Source of the DNA: Beijerinckiaceae bacterium
GTDB lineage: Bacteria > Pseudomonadota > Alphaproteobacteria > Rhizobiales > Beijerinckiaceae
Assembly: GCA_027532775.1 (NCBI GenBank)
Contig: JAPZTO010000003.1
Location: forward strand, 620,001 to 684,000
DNA: 64,000 nucleotides
Reading direction: 5' to 3'
The translations under genes were made by a program, and so were the position numbers. Under the pieces are notes generated by a model. That model was not told where the DNA came from, did not search any database, and worked only from the letters and a program-made list of their open reading frames with translations. Positions 15,205-26,025 of this stretch are shown here, piece by piece. Each line of letters opens with the position of its first letter. The first letter of the stretch is position 1.

Positions 15205-17310
15205 TCAGCCGCCGGCCGGGCGCCGGCGGCGGAGGCCTTCCGCCAGCCATGTCGCCAGGATCGGGATCAGCAGGAGGCCGAGCCCGAGGAAACCGAGCCC
15301 CAGCGGCAGGACGCTGACGCCGCGCAGGATGGAGGCCTCTGTCGGGCGCAGGCCGATATAGTCGCTGCCGCTGAAGCGCGTGCCCGAGCGGATATCGACC
15401 AGACGCGGCAGGACGAGTGTGCCGTTCGGATAGAGGCGGCGCACCGACCCGCCGGTGGATTCGGCGATCGGTGTCAGGTCGGAGGTTGTGCTGACGACCT
15501 GGCGGAACTCCCGGGGGTTGGGCTGGCCGGCATTGACGAAGGCAACGAGGCCGCCATTCTCGGCCCGGTAGAGCCCGGCACGCCGAATGGCGATCTCCGC
15601 GCGCCAGATCCCGGGCTCGGCCTCGCTCAGCGTAACGGGCAGCGCCTCGCCCGAGGGTTCGACGATCCGTGCATCACCCGGCGGGCCGCCGATGGTCCGC
15701 CGTTCGATCTGGATTCGGCCGGCGGCAACCGAGAGGCGCAGCGCCTCCTCTTCGAGTTCCGGCTCCTTCATCAGCCAATGCGACGTGCGGCGAAGCAGGT
15801 CGAGATAGGGGCCGCCACCGGCATAGCCGCGGGCCCAGAGCCACACATGGTCGGACAGGAAGAGCCCGACGCGGCCCTTGCCTTCGCGGCGCAATTCGAG
15901 CAGCGGCAGGTTGTCGATGCCATTGAGCAGGCTCTGGCCTTCGCGGCTCCGTGCGGCGATCTGCCGGAACCAGGGTGACCAGACCGGTGTTCCCTGTGGC
16001 CCGGCGGCGCCTTCCAGGTTTCGCGTAACCGGGTGCTTGCGGCCAAGATCCGTCACTTCCGCGCGATAGGCGCGCTCGACGATCGAACCGGTAGGCTCGG
16101 CCGGCATGATCTCGCGCAGTGGCGTCGTCAGCAATCCGCCGCGCGCGACAATTTCCGGCCCGACCGCGAAGAGGATCGCGCCGCCCTCGCGCACATAACG
16201 CACCATGTTCTCGAAATAGAGCGTCGGCAGGAAGGTCTGGTTCGAATAGCGGTCGAAGATGATCAGATCGAATTCGGAGATCTTCGTGACGAAGAGTTCA
16301 CGCGTCGGGAAGGCGATCAGCGACAATTCGTTCGTCGGCGTGCCGTCCTGCTTTTCCGGCGGGCGGAGAATGGTGAAATGCACGAGGTCGACATTGGGGT
16401 CGGCCTTGAGCAGGTTACGCCAGGTGCGCTCGCCCGCATGGGGTTCACCCGAGACGAGGAGCACGCGGAGCTTCTCGCGCACGCCGTCGATCGGCAGTGC
16501 AAGCAGGTTGTTGAGGGGGGTCAGCTCGCCCGGAGCGGTCTCGACCGAGATCTCGAACAGGTTCATGCCGGCGCGGTCGATGCGCAGGGGCAGCCGCGCC
16601 GGCACGCCGGCAATGACATTGCGCGTGCCGAGAACCTGCCCGTTCTGGCGGATCGTCATCCGGACCGGACCAGCCGGCGCGCCCTGATTCTCGACGCGCA
16701 CGCTGACCATCACGTCCTTGCCGACAATGCCGAAGCGTGGCGCCTCGACAAGCTCGATGCGCCGGTCGAACTCGCCAGACCGCCCGGTCACGAGGGCGTG
16801 GAGCGGCGCGGTGAAAGGCAGGCGCGCCCTGTCGGCCGGGATGTCATGCACCACGCCGTCGGTGATGGCGATCACGCCGGCGAGCCTGTCCTGCGGGATG
16901 TCCCTTGTGGCGCCGGCAATCGCATCGAAAAGGCGGGTTCCGTCGCCGTTGCCCTCGCGGTCGAAGACCTCGATCAGGCGGATCTCGGTATTTGGCCGAT
17001 CCTTGAGGGTGTCGGTCAGTGCCTTGAGCGCGGCCTCGGTTTCCTGCTGGCGATTGCCGATCGTCTGCGAGCCGGAGCGATCGACCGCGATGGCGACGAT
17101 ATCGGTCAGCCGGTCCCGCTTCTCGTTGATGATGCGTGGATCGGCAAGGCCGGCCAGCACCAGGACAAGGGCCGCGAGGCGGATCCAGGCGCCGCGCTTG
17201 CCGCGCCAGACCAGCAGCGCGACCGCCACGAGCCCGACCAGCGCCAGGGCCGCGAGGAAAGGCCAGGGCAGGAAGGGCGAGAAGGCAAGGCTCCAGCGAT
17301 CCGCACTCAT
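15205..17310 (-). CDS. membrane protein with von Willebrand/glutamine-amidotransferase-like domains (MoxR cluster)
   Basis: This 701-residue protein has two N-terminal membrane helices (about 15-35 and 42-58). A VWA-like domain follows with IVAIAVDRSGSQTIGNRQQ near 90-105 (a partial DxSxS MIDAS motif) and GVIAITDGVVHD near 143. A class I amidotransferase-like domain (about 285-480, LRVLLVSGEPHAGERTW, FDLIIFDRYSNQ, GGAILFAVGPE) follows, and one C-terminal helix (about 665-690). It lacks the catalytic Cys expected of an active amidotransferase. It overlaps the DUF4159 gene by four bases and is the last gene of the moxR operon. Such clusters are thought to assemble or control envelope complexes; no specific client is evident. 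Confidence 0.8.
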   Translation of the reverse strand: MSADRWSLAFSPFLPWPFLAALALVGLVAVALLVWRGKRGAWIRLAALVLVLAGLADPRIINEKRDRLTDIVAIAVDRSGSQTIGNRQQETEAALKALTDTLKDRPNTEIRLIEVFDREGNGDGTRLFDAIAGATRDIPQDRLAGVIAITDGVVHDIPADRARLPFTAPLHALVTGRSGEFDRRIELVEAPRFGIVGKDVMVSVRVENQGAPAGPVRMTIRQNGQVLGTRNVIAGVPARLPLRIDRAGMNLFEISVETAPGELTPLNNLLALPIDGVREKLRVLLVSGEPHAGERTWRNLLKADPNVDLVHFTILRPPEKQDGTPTNELSLIAFPTRELFVTKISEFDLIIFDRYSNQTFLPTLYFENMVRYVREGGAILFAVGPEIVARGGLLTTPLREIMPAEPTGSIVERAYRAEVTDLGRKHPVTRNLEGAAGPQGTPVWSPWFRQIAARSREGQSLLNGIDNLPLLELRREGKGRVGLFLSDHVWLWARGYAGGGPYLDLLRRTSHWLMKEPELEEEALRLSVAAGRIQIERRTIGGPPGDARIVEPSGEALPVTLSEAEPGIWRAEIAIRRAGLYRAENGGLVAFVNAGQPNPREFRQVVSTTSDLTPIAESTGGSVRRLYPNGTLVLPRLVDIRSGTRFSGSDYIGLRPTEASILRGVSVLPLGLGFLGLGLLLIPILATWLAEGLRRRRPAGG

Positions 17311-20132
17311 TGGCCGAGCCTCTCGAGCAGGGCCGGGACATGGACCTGATCGGCCTTGTAGTTGCCCGTCATCACATACATCACGATGTTGACACCGGTA
17401 CGGAAGGCCATCTCGCGCTGGCGCGGTTCGCCGGGTACGAGCGGAAACATCGGATTGCCGAGGCGATCGACGGCCCAGGCCGCAGCAAGATCATTCGAGG
17501 TGATGATGATGGGCGAGACGCGATCGCCCGCACGGGCCGGGGTCTTGGCATCCCGCGGGCCAGCAAGCGTTTCGACCCAGGTATCCCCGGCGGCATAGCG
17601 GCCAACGAACCGGTCCAGCAGGTAGAAGGTCTTGGTGAGAACATGATCCGGCGGGATCGGTTCAAGGGCCGGGATGTCAAGCGAGGCAAGCATGGCGCGC
17701 AGGGCGCGGGTCTCGGCCGTGGGCATGCCGCCCGGGCGCTGTACGAAAGCATCGCGCGTATCGAAGATGACCGTGCCGCCCTGCTTCATGAAGGTGTCGA
17801 TCGCCCGGATGGCGCGTTCCTGCGGGGGCGCCTGGCCGGCGAGGATCGGCCAGTAGATCATCGAATAGAAAACCAGTTCGTCGCGCCCCGGATCGAGGCC
17901 GATCGGCTCGTCGAGCGAGATCGAGGTCCGCTGCTGGAGGATATTGCTCAAGCCGGCAAGACCGGCGCGGCTGGCCTCGTCGATCCGGGAATCGCCGGTG
18001 ATGACATAGGCGAGGCGCGGCCGAAGGCTCGAGCGGATATCCTCCTGCCGGATCGAGCGGAGATCTGGGCCCGATGATTGCGGTTGAGTCTGCGCTGGCG
18101 CTTGGCCCTGAGCAAACCCTGTTGTCGGGGCAGCCAGAGACAGCAGGCCGAGGCCCAGAAGGATTGCCGCAGTGCGCGCGGCAAGGCGCCCTCGTCCGCG
18201 AAGGGCGCCGGCGAGGCCGCCGAGAAGGGCGACGGCTAGCGCATCCGCGACAAAGAGCGCAACGGCGAGCAGCATCAGCCAGGGCCGGAAATCGAGAACC
18301 GTGCCTTCGGACAAGGTGGTTACCCGGGCCGGGCCGAAGCGGATCGGCTCGATGGCGGTTGCGAGCGTCAGCGCGTTGACAGCGAGCCCGGCCTCGGCCG
18401 GGCCGTAGAAGCCGGGCGGATGATCCGATGTGCCCGGCCTTGTGTAACGCGGGTCAATCGGCCGCGCTGTCGGCGAGGGGCCGCCGAGCTGGCCGAACCC
18501 ATCCAAGGTGTTGCGGGCGGCGAGGCGTTCGCGGCCCGTCGTGGCCGTCCCCGCATCGGCGGCGCCGGCACTCCGGGCGATCAGCAGCGTCCGGCGCAGC
18601 ATGTCGACGAAGGCGCCGGATAGCGGCAGGTTCGACCAACTGGTATCGCCGGTGACGTGGAACAGCACGATATGCCCCTTTCCGCGCGCGATGCCGGTGA
18701 CCAGAGGCGTTCCATCCTCGAGGACGGCCCAGCTCGCGCGGCTGAGTTCGGCATCAGGTTCCGCCAGAACCTGCCGCTCGACCTGGATATCGGGACTGGC
18801 GGCGAGGCCGAAGAAGGGCGAAGCCTCGGGATAGGCACCGAGCCGGCGCGGTTTGTCCCAGGAGAGGGCGCCGCCGAGGATGCGGCCGCCGCGGCGAAGC
18901 TTGACGGGCAGAAGATCGTCGGAAGCGGCAGCGAGGCCCGGGCCGGCGAAGCGGATCAGCATGCCGCCATTCTCGACAAAGCGGGTGATCGAAGCGGCGG
19001 TCTCGCCGGCCAAGGTCCCGATATCGACAAGGACGAGCACGTCCGGCCGTTCCTCGAGCGCACGGGCGATGGGATCCGGCACACCACGCGGCGGCTCGCG
19101 CAGGTCAGAGAAAGGCTGCAGCGCCCGGCTGACGAAATAGCGCGCCGAGACAAGCGGCTGTGCGGTGTCGGTCGTCTCGCCCGAGATCAGCGCGACGCGG
19201 CGCCGGCGATGCGCGGAATCGAGCAGATGGACGGCGCCGGCATGTTTCTCGTCGGCGATTTCGAGCCGGGTGATGTCATTGACCAGCTCGATGGGCAGGG
19301 TGAGCCGGGCTGTAGCCTCGCGGGCCTCGGCAGCCAGCGCGAAGGTGGTATCACCGAGCAGGCGCCCCTTGTCGTCATAGGCGCGGATCAGCCCCTGCCG
19401 GGCCTGCCCCGTGGCGGCGGGACGGCGGATCACCGCCTCGACGCCCTCGGCATTCTGCGTCAGGCCCGCAAGCGCGAGAACGGGCGAGGGCTGCATGGCA
19501 ATGATATCGAGCCGGTTTCCCGCCGCAGCGACGAAGCGGTCGATGCGAGGGGCTTCGTCCTCCTGCCGGATGCCATCGCTGATCCAGATGATGCTGGCAT
19601 TCGCGCCCGCTGCAAGGGCGGTGTCGAACGCCGCCTCGCGTTGCGGGAAATAAGGTTTCGGCCGCAGGGAAAGCAGCCGGCTGAGCGCGGTGGCCGCAGT
19701 CTCGGGCTGGAGGCTCGGGCGCTCCTCGCTGGTCCCGATCACCTGGACCGGGCGGCTGGCGGCCTGCTCGATCATGGCTTGCGCCCGCGAGATCCGGGTG
19801 GGCCAATCGCCCGCAGCCGCCCAGCCATCATCGACCAGCACGATGAGCGGCCCCTGCCCGGGCGCGAGCTGCAGATCCTGGCTCGGCTGCCAGCGTGGGC
19901 CGGCGACAGCCAGGATGATCGCGGCCGCAGCAAGCAGGCGCAGGACGAGCAGCCACCATGGCGTGCGGGCGGGCTCGCGCTCCTTGCCGAGGATGTCCTT
20001 CACCAGCGGCAGGGTCGGCAGCGGCAGGCGGCGCGGCGGCGGCGGCGTGATCCGCAGCAGGAACAGGATGGCCGGCAACGCAACAAGCGCGATCAGGGCC
20101 AGTGGCGCGAGGAAGGACAGCCCGGCGATCAT
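17307..20132 (-). CDS. BatA-like N-terminal and DUF4159 domain membrane protein
   Basis: This 941-residue protein starts with a BatA-type N-terminus: MIAGLSFLAPLALIALVALP, then LRITPPPPRRLPLPTLPLV and a second helix near 65-85. A long periplasmic VWA/amidotransferase-like region follows. A further membrane pair lies around 620-675. The C-terminal DUF4159 domain (about 700-941) contains RPRLAYVITGDSRIDE, FYSMIYWPILAGQ and GGTVIFDTRDAF. Four-base overlaps link it to DUF58 upstream and to the 701-residue partner downstream. The two large proteins share the overall layout of membrane anchors around sensor-like domains and probably form one complex. Confidence 0.85.
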   Translation of the reverse strand: MIAGLSFLAPLALIALVALPAILFLLRITPPPPRRLPLPTLPLVKDILGKEREPARTPWWLLVLRLLAAAAIILAVAGPRWQPSQDLQLAPGQGPLIVLVDDGWAAAGDWPTRISRAQAMIEQAASRPVQVIGTSEERPSLQPETAATALSRLLSLRPKPYFPQREAAFDTALAAGANASIIWISDGIRQEDEAPRIDRFVAAAGNRLDIIAMQPSPVLALAGLTQNAEGVEAVIRRPAATGQARQGLIRAYDDKGRLLGDTTFALAAEAREATARLTLPIELVNDITRLEIADEKHAGAVHLLDSAHRRRRVALISGETTDTAQPLVSARYFVSRALQPFSDLREPPRGVPDPIARALEERPDVLVLVDIGTLAGETAASITRFVENGGMLIRFAGPGLAAASDDLLPVKLRRGGRILGGALSWDKPRRLGAYPEASPFFGLAASPDIQVERQVLAEPDAELSRASWAVLEDGTPLVTGIARGKGHIVLFHVTGDTSWSNLPLSGAFVDMLRRTLLIARSAGAADAGTATTGRERLAARNTLDGFGQLGGPSPTARPIDPRYTRPGTSDHPPGFYGPAEAGLAVNALTLATAIEPIRFGPARVTTLSEGTVLDFRPWLMLLAVALFVADALAVALLGGLAGALRGRGRLAARTAAILLGLGLLSLAAPTTGFAQGQAPAQTQPQSSGPDLRSIRQEDIRSSLRPRLAYVITGDSRIDEASRAGLAGLSNILQQRTSISLDEPIGLDPGRDELVFYSMIYWPILAGQAPPQERAIRAIDTFMKQGGTVIFDTRDAFVQRPGGMPTAETRALRAMLASLDIPALEPIPPDHVLTKTFYLLDRFVGRYAAGDTWVETLAGPRDAKTPARAGDRVSPIIITSNDLAAAWAVDRLGNPMFPLVPGEPRQREMAFRTGVNIVMYVMTGNYKADQVHVPALLERLGQ

Positions 20133-21088
20133 GGCGTGGCCCCCAAAGCCGAATGGGCCGGCAGGACCTGGCCGCCGATCATCGCGGCAAGCGCGAGCAG
20201 GGTTTCGGCTGCCGGCCGGTGCGTCAGGTGTCGCACGAAGCCGAAGCCGTGCTTGAGGGCGATGCGGCGCATCTCCTCGTTGATCGAGGCGATCCGTTCG
20301 CGGTAGCGGAGGGCGATGTCCTGGGCCTCGCCGACGCGCCAGGTTTCGTCGGTTTCGAGGGCCTCGAACTCGAACTCGCCGGCGAAGGGAAATTCTTCCT
20401 CGACCGGATCGCGGACGAGCACGATGGTTCCCTTCGCGCCGCGATGGGCGATCCGGGCGATGCGCTCGGCGAAGAGCGGCATCGGCATGATGAAATCGCC
20501 GATCAGGATGACGTGGTCATGCCGCTTCACCGGCAGGCTTTCCGGCAGGGCTTCCATGGTCAGCGGGTCGATGCCGGACCGGTCCTGCCGGAGCAGCGCT
20601 TCGGCAAGGCGCATGACGATGTTGCGCGAGGCCATGGGATGCGTCCGGCCAGGCAGGCCGACCCGTTCCCCGGCATGGACCAGCAGGTCGGCAAGGGCGA
20701 GGCCGATCAGCACGGCGCGATCGCGCTTGGCACGGCCGGCAAGGCGCGAGCCGAAATGCATCGAGGCGGAGAAGTCGATCCAGAGCCAATGGGCCGAGGC
20801 GCTTTCCCATTCGCGCTCGCGGACATAGAGCCGGTCGTCGCGGGCGGAGCGCCGCCAGTCGATCCGGCTGGTGGATTCGCCGGCCACGAAGGGGCGGAAC
20901 TCCCAGAATTCCTCGCCGGGGCCGGGCCGACGGCGGCCATGGATGCCGAGTTGCAGCTGTGCTGCGACATTCCGGGCCTCCACCACGAGATGCGGCAGCA
21001 CCTCGGCGAGCTGGGCAGCCTCGCTCGCCAGCGAAAGGGGCACCTTGCCGGCGAAGGGGGGAACGGAATGGGCTTCCTCGACCTTCAT
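20129..21088 (-). CDS. DUF58 domain-containing protein
   Basis: This 319-residue soluble protein carries the DUF58 core: EEFWEFRPFVAGESTSRIDW then RRSARDDRLYVREREWE (about 59-95). A VWA-like HWLWIDFSASMHFGS follows (about 100-114, DxSxS) and HVILIGDFIMPM near 190. DUF58 proteins accompany MoxR ATPases and are thought to present targets to them. It overlaps the DUF4159 gene by four bases and follows moxR by 20 bases. It has no membrane segment, unlike the two larger downstream partners. Confidence 0.9.
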   Translation of the reverse strand: MKVEEAHSVPPFAGKVPLSLASEAAQLAEVLPHLVVEARNVAAQLQLGIHGRRRPGPGEEFWEFRPFVAGESTSRIDWRRSARDDRLYVREREWESASAHWLWIDFSASMHFGSRLAGRAKRDRAVLIGLALADLLVHAGERVGLPGRTHPMASRNIVMRLAEALLRQDRSGIDPLTMEALPESLPVKRHDHVILIGDFIMPMPLFAERIARIAHRGAKGTIVLVRDPVEEEFPFAGEFEFEALETDETWRVGEAQDIALRYRERIASINEEMRRIALKHGFGFVRHLTHRPAAETLLALAAMIGGQVLPAHSALGATP

Positions 21089-21108
21089 GCAGGTTGTCCT
21101 TGCCGCCC

Positions 21109-22122
<1,014 letters not shown>

Positions 22123-22208
22123 GGACGATTCTCCTTGCCGCCTGTCAAACCAATCTGGAACGGCACTGCCCGGTCGGCAATGCGCGAAACGTCACGACCC
22201 CTGAATTT

Positions 22209-22232
22209 GCGGTACACAACTTTGTGTGCCGC
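22209..22232. promoter_or_regulatory. 24-bp near-perfect palindrome, candidate operator between divergent operons
   Basis: The arms GCGGTACACAA (22209-22219) and TTGTGTGCCGC (22222-22232) flank a central CT. Ten of eleven positions pair. It lies 87 bases from the moxR start and 53 bases from the DUF1285 start, in the only non-coding stretch between the two operons. No T-run follows on either strand, so a terminator is unlikely. The regulator is unknown. Confidence 0.5.
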
Positions 22233-22284
22233 GCCGGCGCCGAAGGGCTGTTCCGCAATTCCGGTGCCAGTCGAGGGGGCAATC

Positions 22285-22941
22285 ATGGCGGGGACAAGGC
22301 GGAATGACTTTGCGTTTGCCGCGCCACGTCCTACATCAGCGGCCATGAATTCCCGGCTTGTTCATCCCGACTTGCCTCCCGACCTGCCCCCCGGGCTGCC
22401 CTCACGCTTTCTCGAGGCAGCCATGGCGCATGGCGGCCGCGCGCTGCCGCCGGTCGAACGCTGGAACCCGGCCTATTGCGGCGAGATCGACATGCGCATC
22501 GCGAAGGACGGGCGCTGGTTCTACATGGGCACGCCGATCATGCGGCCGGCTCTGGTGAAGCTGTTCTCCACCATTCTCCGCAAGGACGAGGACCGGCATG
22601 TCCTGGTGACGCCGGTCGAGCGAGTGGGCATCGAGGTCGAGGATGCTCCCTTCCTTGCCGTGGAAATGGCGGAAATCGAGGGTGAGAGCGCGCCGGGCCT
22701 CGCCTTCCGGACCAATCTCGACGAGATCGTGACGGTCGATGCCGCGCATCCCGTCCGGTTCGATATCGAGCCCGGGGGCGGGCTGAAGCCTTATGTGCTG
22801 GTCCGGGGCGGCCTCTGGGCCCGCTTGACCCGCGCGCTTGCAATCGACCTGGCCGAGCGGCTGGTCGAGGGGCCCGATGGCCGGATCGGGCTGGCTGTCG
22901 CGGGGCAGTTCTTCAACGTGCCGGAGGCCGGCCATGCGTGA
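22285..22941 (+). CDS. DUF1285 domain-containing protein
   Basis: This is a 218-residue soluble protein. The core (about 40-210) includes NPAYCGEIDMRIAKDGRWFY, MGTPIMRPALVKLFSTIL and RKDEDRHVLVTPVERVGIEV, which together identify DUF1285. Its function is unknown. ATG 22285 is favoured by GAGGGGG five bases before it; the internal ATG 22345 would give a 198-residue protein that still contains the whole domain. It overlaps the CoA pyrophosphatase gene by eight bases and begins the DUF1285-nudL-DUF6111-CCA operon. Confidence 0.88.
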   Translation: MAGTRRNDFAFAAPRPTSAAMNSRLVHPDLPPDLPPGLPSRFLEAAMAHGGRALPPVERWNPAYCGEIDMRIAKDGRWFYMGTPIMRPALVKLFSTILRKDEDRHVLVTPVERVGIEVEDAPFLAVEMAEIEGESAPGLAFRTNLDEIVTVDAAHPVRFDIEPGGGLKPYVLVRGGLWARLTRALAIDLAERLVEGPDGRIGLAVAGQFFNVPEAGHA

Positions 22942-23575
22942 CACGATGTCGCGACCGGTCGAATTGCCGCGCTTTGTCGCCCGGGCGCGCGAATTGCTGT
23001 TGCCCGAGCCGCGCGATGCCCATGCCGGCGCGGCACCTTATGGCGACCACGTGATTGCCGGCCTGCCGATGGAGCCGGGCATGCTGGAAAAGGCAAAGCC
23101 GGCGGCGGTGCTCTATCCCGTCATCAAGCGGCCAACGGGGCTGACCGTATTGCTGACCGAACGTTCGGGCCATCTTTCGACGCATGCGGGGCAGGTGGCC
23201 TTTCCGGGCGGGCGGATCGAGCCGGGCGAGACCGCGATGGATGCGGCATTGCGCGAGGCGGAGGAGGAGATCGGCCTCCCGCCCGACCGGGTGGAACCGC
23301 TCGGATTCCTGCCGAATTATTTCTCCGGAACCGGTTTTCGTGTGCAGCCGCTTGTGGCCCTGGTCGAACCCGATCTCGAGCTGCGGCCGGACCCATCGGA
23401 GGTTGCCCGGGTCTTCGAAGTGCCGCTGGCGCAGGCGCTGGATCTCGCCCGCTACCGGCAATCGACCATTTTCTGGCGTGGCCGCGAACGCATCTTCTAT
23501 ATCCTCGACCATCACGATGCCTATATCTGGGGGGTGACGGCCGGGATCCTGCGGTCGATGGCGGAACGTTTCTGA
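22934..23575 (+). CDS. CoA pyrophosphatase (NUDIX, NudL type)
   Basis: This is a 213-residue NUDIX hydrolase. The box GGRIEPGETAMDAALREAEE, followed by EIGLPPD, is intact, and HLSTHAGQVAFPGGR directly before it is the NudL/CoAse signature. The enzyme cleaves coenzyme A derivatives to 4'-phosphopantetheine compounds and 3',5'-ADP. ATG 22934 is followed at once by the family N-terminus. It is coupled to DUF1285 by an eight-base overlap and is followed by a small membrane protein and CCA transferase, an order common in Hyphomicrobiales. Confidence 0.92.
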   Translation: MRDTMSRPVELPRFVARARELLLPEPRDAHAGAAPYGDHVIAGLPMEPGMLEKAKPAAVLYPVIKRPTGLTVLLTERSGHLSTHAGQVAFPGGRIEPGETAMDAALREAEEEIGLPPDRVEPLGFLPNYFSGTGFRVQPLVALVEPDLELRPDPSEVARVFEVPLAQALDLARYRQSTIFWRGRERIFYILDHHDAYIWGVTAGILRSMAERF

Positions 23576-23588
23576 TCAACGAGGTTTC

Positions 23589-23852
23589 ATGGCGCGCATT
23601 GTCTTCGAACTGGCCGGCTTCTTCATCCTGCCCTTCCTCTGCTATGCGGGGTTCCTGATCTGGCAGCAGCGCCATCCGCGTGCGGCCAAGAAGATCCTGA
23701 CGCGGAAGGCGCTGCAATGGCAGACGCTGGCCGGCGTGGCGCTGATGGCGCTGGTGCTCGTCGTCTATGGCCTCCTGGACGACGCGCATACGGGCGCCTA
23801 TTCGCCGGCCGTGTTCAAGGATGGCCAGCTCGTGCCGGGACGGGTCGAGTGA
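23589..23852 (+). CDS. DUF6111 family small membrane protein
   Basis: This is an 87-residue protein with two membrane helices (about 8-26 and 46-63) separated by a basic loop, WQQRHPRAAKKILTRKALQW, and a short polar tail. I recognise it as DUF6111 from sequence and from its fixed position between NudL and CCA transferase. No function is known. Its stop overlaps the GTG start of the next gene by four bases (GTGA). Confidence 0.8.
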   Translation: MARIVFELAGFFILPFLCYAGFLIWQQRHPRAAKKILTRKALQWQTLAGVALMALVLVVYGLLDDAHTGAYSPAVFKDGQLVPGRVE

Positions 23853-25084
23853 GGGGCGCGCCCGCCAACCGACGGCTTGAAAAGCTGCTGGCGGACCCTG
23901 TCCTGTCCAACCTGATGGATGCCCTCAACCCACCCGGCGAGGAGACGCGCCTTGTCGGCGGGATCGTCCGGAATACCCTGCTCGGCGAGCCGACCGACGA
24001 TGTCGATCTCTGCACCACCTTGCTGCCGCCGGGCATTGTCGAGCGTGGCAAGGCGGCGGGCTGGAAAGCCATTCCGACCGGGATCGAACATGGGACGATC
24101 ACGCTCCTGCGCGAGGGGCGGAGTTTCGAGGTCACCACGCTCCGGCGCGATGTCGAGACCAATGGCCGGCATGCCCGCGTGCTGTTCGGACGGGACTTCG
24201 AGGAGGATGCCGCCCGCCGGGATTTCACCATCAACGCCCTTTCCCTGGGGAAGGATGGCCGCCTGCATGACTATTTCGGCGGCGAAGCCGATCTCGCGGC
24301 GCGGATCGTCCGCTTCATCGGCGATCCGGAGACCCGCCTGCGGGAGGATTACCTGCGTGGCCTGCGCTTCTTCCGCTTCTCGGCGCGGTATGGCGGCGGG
24401 CGGCTCGACCCCGCCGGAATGGCCGCGATCCTCCGGATGCGGCCCGGCTTTGCGGGCCTTTCGCGCGAGCGGGTGCGCCATGAACTGTTCAAGCTGATCA
24501 TGGCGGCCGAGGTCCTGCCGGTGCTCCGCCAGCTGGACGAGGTCGGGCTCCTGCCTGACCTGCTGGGCACTGCAGTCGATCTCGACCGTTTTGCCGCGCG
24601 TGCTGCCCTGCAAAGTCGCTTTCCGGGTCTTGCTTGGCCGGCACTGGCGCGTTTCGCCGCGCTTCTACCGCGCAAGATGCTGACGGACCCCGCCCTGCAG
24701 GACGCCTACCGGCTGTCGAACGAGGAGATGCGCTGGCTCGAGCAATGCGCCGGCGCGGAGGACCTGCTGGCCCGCGGCAGCATGCATCTGGCGAGTTGGC
24801 TCGCGGAGGATTTTCCGCTGGCCGCCGGCGAGGCGATTGCGCTGGCCGCGTCGGTCGCGCCGGAGCCGGAACCGGTTCTTGCCCTTGCCGAAGCCGTCGA
24901 CCGCCACCCCCGGCTGCAGATCTCGGGGCGTGATTTCCTCGCGGCCGGCTTCACGCCGGGCCCGATGGTCGGCACGCGGCTGGCGGCCTTCCGCGCCGCC
25001 TGGATCGAGGCCGGTGCGCCGGCATCGGAATCCGAGCAGCGCGCGCTTTTCTCGCGTTTCCTTGCCGAAGCCGGCGCCGGCTGA
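23849..25084 (+). CDS. CCA tRNA nucleotidyltransferase / poly(A) polymerase family protein
   Basis: This 411-residue class II nucleotidyltransferase adds or repairs the CCA end of tRNA, or may act as a poly(A) polymerase. TRLVGGIVRNTLLGEPTDDV then DLCTT carries the metal-binding Asp pair (near residues 31-53). ARRDFTINALSL and LREDYLRGLRFFRFSARYG are the usual following motifs. The GTG start at 23849 overlaps the DUF6111 stop. Many class II enzymes in this order do the whole CCA addition alone, but the two activities cannot be told apart from the sequence. Confidence 0.92.
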   Translation: MRGAPANRRLEKLLADPVLSNLMDALNPPGEETRLVGGIVRNTLLGEPTDDVDLCTTLLPPGIVERGKAAGWKAIPTGIEHGTITLLREGRSFEVTTLRRDVETNGRHARVLFGRDFEEDAARRDFTINALSLGKDGRLHDYFGGEADLAARIVRFIGDPETRLREDYLRGLRFFRFSARYGGGRLDPAGMAAILRMRPGFAGLSRERVRHELFKLIMAAEVLPVLRQLDEVGLLPDLLGTAVDLDRFAARAALQSRFPGLAWPALARFAALLPRKMLTDPALQDAYRLSNEEMRWLEQCAGAEDLLARGSMHLASWLAEDFPLAAGEAIALAASVAPEPEPVLALAEAVDRHPRLQISGRDFLAAGFTPGPMVGTRLAAFRAAWIEAGAPASESEQRALFSRFLAEAGAG

Positions 25085-25105
25085 ATCCGGCATTTGCCTC
25101 TGGAA

Positions 25106-26002
25106 TCAGGGCCAGCGGACCGAGGGTGGCATCGAGGAGAGGATCGATTCGACATTGCCGCCAGTGCGCAGGCCAAAGATCGTCCCGCGGTCATAAAGCA
25201 GGTTGAACTCGACATATCGGCCGCGGCGCACCTGCTGTTCCTCGCGGTCTGCCTCGGTCCACGGCTTGACGATATTGGCGCGCAGGATGGGGAGATAGGC
25301 GTCGAGGAAGGCCTCGCCGACCGCCCGGGTGAAGGCGAAATCGGCCTCCCAGTCGCCCGTGGCGACATAATCGTAGAAGATGCCGCCAATGCCGCGCGGC
25401 TCGTTCCGGTGTTTGAGGTGGAAATATTCCTCGCACCACGCCTTGTAGCGCGGGTAATCCCGGCCATGCGCGTCGCAGGGCACCTTCATCGCCGCATGGA
25501 AAGCCTGCGAATCGGGATCGGTCTGCTCGCGCCGGCGCACCAAAACCGGCGTCAGGTCGGCGCCGCCGCCAAACCAGGCCTTCGAAGTCACCACGAAGCG
25601 GGTGTTCATATGCACGGTCGGCGCATGCGGGTTCCAGGGATGGGCGATCAGCGAGATCCCCGTCGCCGCAAAATTGGGATCGGCATCGGCGCCGGGAATT
25701 TCCTTCGCGAATTCCGGCGCGAATGTTCCGTGGACATGGCTGACATGCACGCCGGCTTTCTCGAAGACACGGCCCCGGATCATCCCCATCGTGCCGCCGC
25801 CGCCGGGCGAACCATCATGGTTGTTGCGGCTCCACGGCTTGAACGTGGCCTTGCCGGGGGTGGTCGCCTCGGGGAAGAAGGGGCCGGTTGCCTCAGCCTC
25901 GACCGCCTCGAAGGCTGCCATGATGCGCTGCTGGAGGGAGAGGAACCATTCCGAGGCGCGGGCACGGCGGGCGACGAGTTCAGGCTGGTCGGCAAGGGTC
26001 AT
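25106..26002 (-). CDS. hemF: oxygen-dependent coproporphyrinogen-III oxidase
   Basis: This 298-residue enzyme converts coproporphyrinogen III to protoporphyrinogen IX with O2, a haem-synthesis step. Diagnostic segments are [56 protein letters not shown] and [22 protein letters not shown] 26002 is chosen over an in-frame TTG at 26023 because it sits behind an AGGA-containing site and directly before the family N-terminus. It converges with CCA transferase and stands 23 bases after trmL in the same direction. Use of the O2-dependent form indicates aerobic or facultative life. Confidence 0.95.
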   Translation of the reverse strand: MTLADQPELVARRARASEWFLSLQQRIMAAFEAVEAEATGPFFPEATTPGKATFKPWSRNNHDGSPGGGGTMGMIRGRVFEKAGVHVSHVHGTFAPEFAKEIPGADADPNFAATGISLIAHPWNPHAPTVHMNTRFVVTSKAWFGGGADLTPVLVRRREQTDPDSQAFHAAMKVPCDAHGRDYPRYKAWCEEYFHLKHRNEPRGIGGIFYDYVATGDWEADFAFTRAVGEAFLDAYLPILRANIVKPWTEADREEQQVRRGRYVEFNLLYDRGTIFGLRTGGNVESILSSMPPSVRWP

Positions 26003-26025
26003 GCGGTCCTCGTGTCCTCTCAACT

